64,000 bases of DNA from Desulfovibrio inopinatus DSM 10711 (GTDB taxonomy: Bacteria; Desulfobacterota; Desulfovibrionia; Desulfovibrionales; Desulfovibrionaceae): contig NZ_AUBP01000032.1 of NCBI RefSeq assembly GCF_000429305.1, positions 1-64,000 on the forward strand. Direction: 5' to 3'. The translations under genes were made by a program, and so were the position numbers. Shown in pieces: positions 63,329-64,000 of the stretch. Position 1 is the stretch's first letter; every line of letters begins with the position of its first letter. The notes beneath the pieces were generated by a model. The model had not been told where the DNA came from, searched no databases, and was given only the letters and a program-made list of their open reading frames with translations.

Positions 63329-63365
63329 CCCCCTGCAAAGCCGTGTCGCTTTGCAGGGGGTTTTT
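63329..63365 (+). terminator. Strong terminator of the proVWX operon
   Basis: CCCCCTGCAAAG pairs with CTTTGCAGGGGG (12 bp perfect, 8-base loop) followed by TTTTT, 26 bases after the proX stop. Confidence 0.95.
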
Positions 63366-64000
63366 CGTGCGGCAGTCATCGCGTGTTGCCGAGGAAAACA
63401 GTTTGTCGCCTGATGTGAAGATCGAAGGAGCTTACGGTGTACTCACGAAGAGAGGAGACACCATTGTTCGTTGATCTCAACTGGTTTGTTGGGTGGGCGG
63501 AAAGAGCATATCTCAGTATCCCATTCTTCAAGGGGTTGGAGACTATTGGGGGGACTATTATATGAAATGCCGGGTGATTTCGTTTTAAGTGATTTAATTT
63601 CATTACTATTTAATAATCAAAACGAGAGCGTGAGACTAAATCGAATAAGGAGACCACTCATGCCGCAAAAGAATGTGCTATCCGAGTGAAGTTCTCTGAG
63701 CACAGGAGACTTTGGGATATTCCGGGGTTATTATTTCGATATGTGCACTGTAGAGGAGTCTGTTGTTCTTTCTCTGTGCAGGAGCGGACATGATGTCGAC
63801 GAAGTTTGACAAAATCTACAAAAATGTATGTTTTTGTCTACCCCGGTGTACACTCTCTGACAAGATAACAGTGAAACGTAAATCTTAACATTTTAAAATA
63901 CAAAGATAAATCTGAATGGCATAAACCTTGTAATAGAAGAAAAACAGACATACGGCGTTGTCCTTTTTGTACAATAAAAAAGAATCCGCCGAAGCAAAAG
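63366..64000. other. AT-rich intergenic region at the right edge
   Basis: About 635 bases with no gene that I can support. Short frames lack ribosome sites and family features. The last 150 bases are very AT-rich and include a sigma54-like element, so the region probably holds the upstream control sequences of a plus-strand gene beyond the window. Confidence 0.45.
63917..63932 (+). promoter_or_regulatory. Candidate sigma54 (-24/-12) promoter
   Basis: TGGCATAAACCTTGTA matches TGGCAC-N5-TTGCW with correct spacing; the -12 C is replaced by T, the same deviation as in the element at 5496-5511. It points toward the right edge. Confidence 0.35.

Noticed and set aside
1-64000. tRNA, rRNA, CRISPR arrays and complete mobile elements
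   Set aside because: I looked for cloverleaf ends, conserved rRNA segments, regularly spaced direct repeats and paired IS ends and found none that could be supported.

Overview
The window looks like a chromosomal segment of a sulfate-reducing deltaproteobacterium of the Desulfovibrio group. This is inferred from gene content rather than a marker gene. It carries a Desulfovibrio-type flavoredoxin, a rubrerythrin, the ADH-synthase entry enzyme of the alternative aromatic amino acid pathway, a CCG-domain (LutA-like) lactate-utilisation subunit, and a very high density of chemotaxis and multi-domain two-component proteins. There are no rRNA or tRNA genes, CRISPR arrays or intact mobile elements. 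One truncated IS5-family transposase sits at the left edge.

Layout. 0-3 kb: IS remnant, a WsaF-like glycosyltransferase and a WbpP-type UDP-GlcNAc 4-epimerase (surface polysaccharide). 3-9.6 kb: two HBM-type chemoreceptors, one led by a single-domain response regulator, plus an exported EF-hand protein, ADH synthase and a 42-residue small ORF. 9.8-14.7 kb: pyrB, pyrC, an HD protein with a worn-out CCA-transferase head, and rlmN. 14.8-18.3 kb: an HlyD/DUF3302 export pair and a fusion protein with an RsbW-like ATPase fold, a PqqD-like region and an M50 membrane protease. 18.8-25.8 kb: a MarR/DUF554 pair, an AhpD-like protein, a methyltransferase-like protein, DUF2087, a cyclophilin, a DUF1566 lipoprotein-like protein, CheW and a Nif11-like small protein. 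25.8-34.8 kb: a THI5-like binding protein coupled to an RsbU-type phosphatase, LutA, an orphan binding protein, an FG-GAP/UnbV protein, rubrerythrin, an STN protein and a REC-STAS protein. 35-51 kb: a dense signalling block (GGDEF/EAL, REC-HK-REC, REC-GGDEF-like, three large hybrid kinases, REC) interrupted by N-carbamoylputrescine amidase and a DUF3313 lipoprotein. 51.5-59.6 kb: class I aldolase, flavoredoxin, two more kinases, a HAD hydrolase and a DHH phosphoesterase. 60-63.3 kb: a proVWX-type glycine betaine transporter, which suggests a salt-exposed habitat.

How the parts may work together. Two receptor systems share the same kind of THI5/NMT1 periplasmic domain: one feeds an RsbU-like phosphatase, the other a hybrid kinase that overlaps a REC-GGDEF-like gene by 4 bases. 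The RsbU-like phosphatase, the REC-STAS protein and the RsbW-like fold fused to the membrane protease are all classical partner-switching parts, here in unusual forms. This is the most intriguing theme of the window, but the functional link is inference.

The most interesting non-coding signals are a candidate structured small RNA at about 32.27-32.39 kb and a CCCAACCC-type repeat just upstream of the start codon in four separate minus-strand genes.
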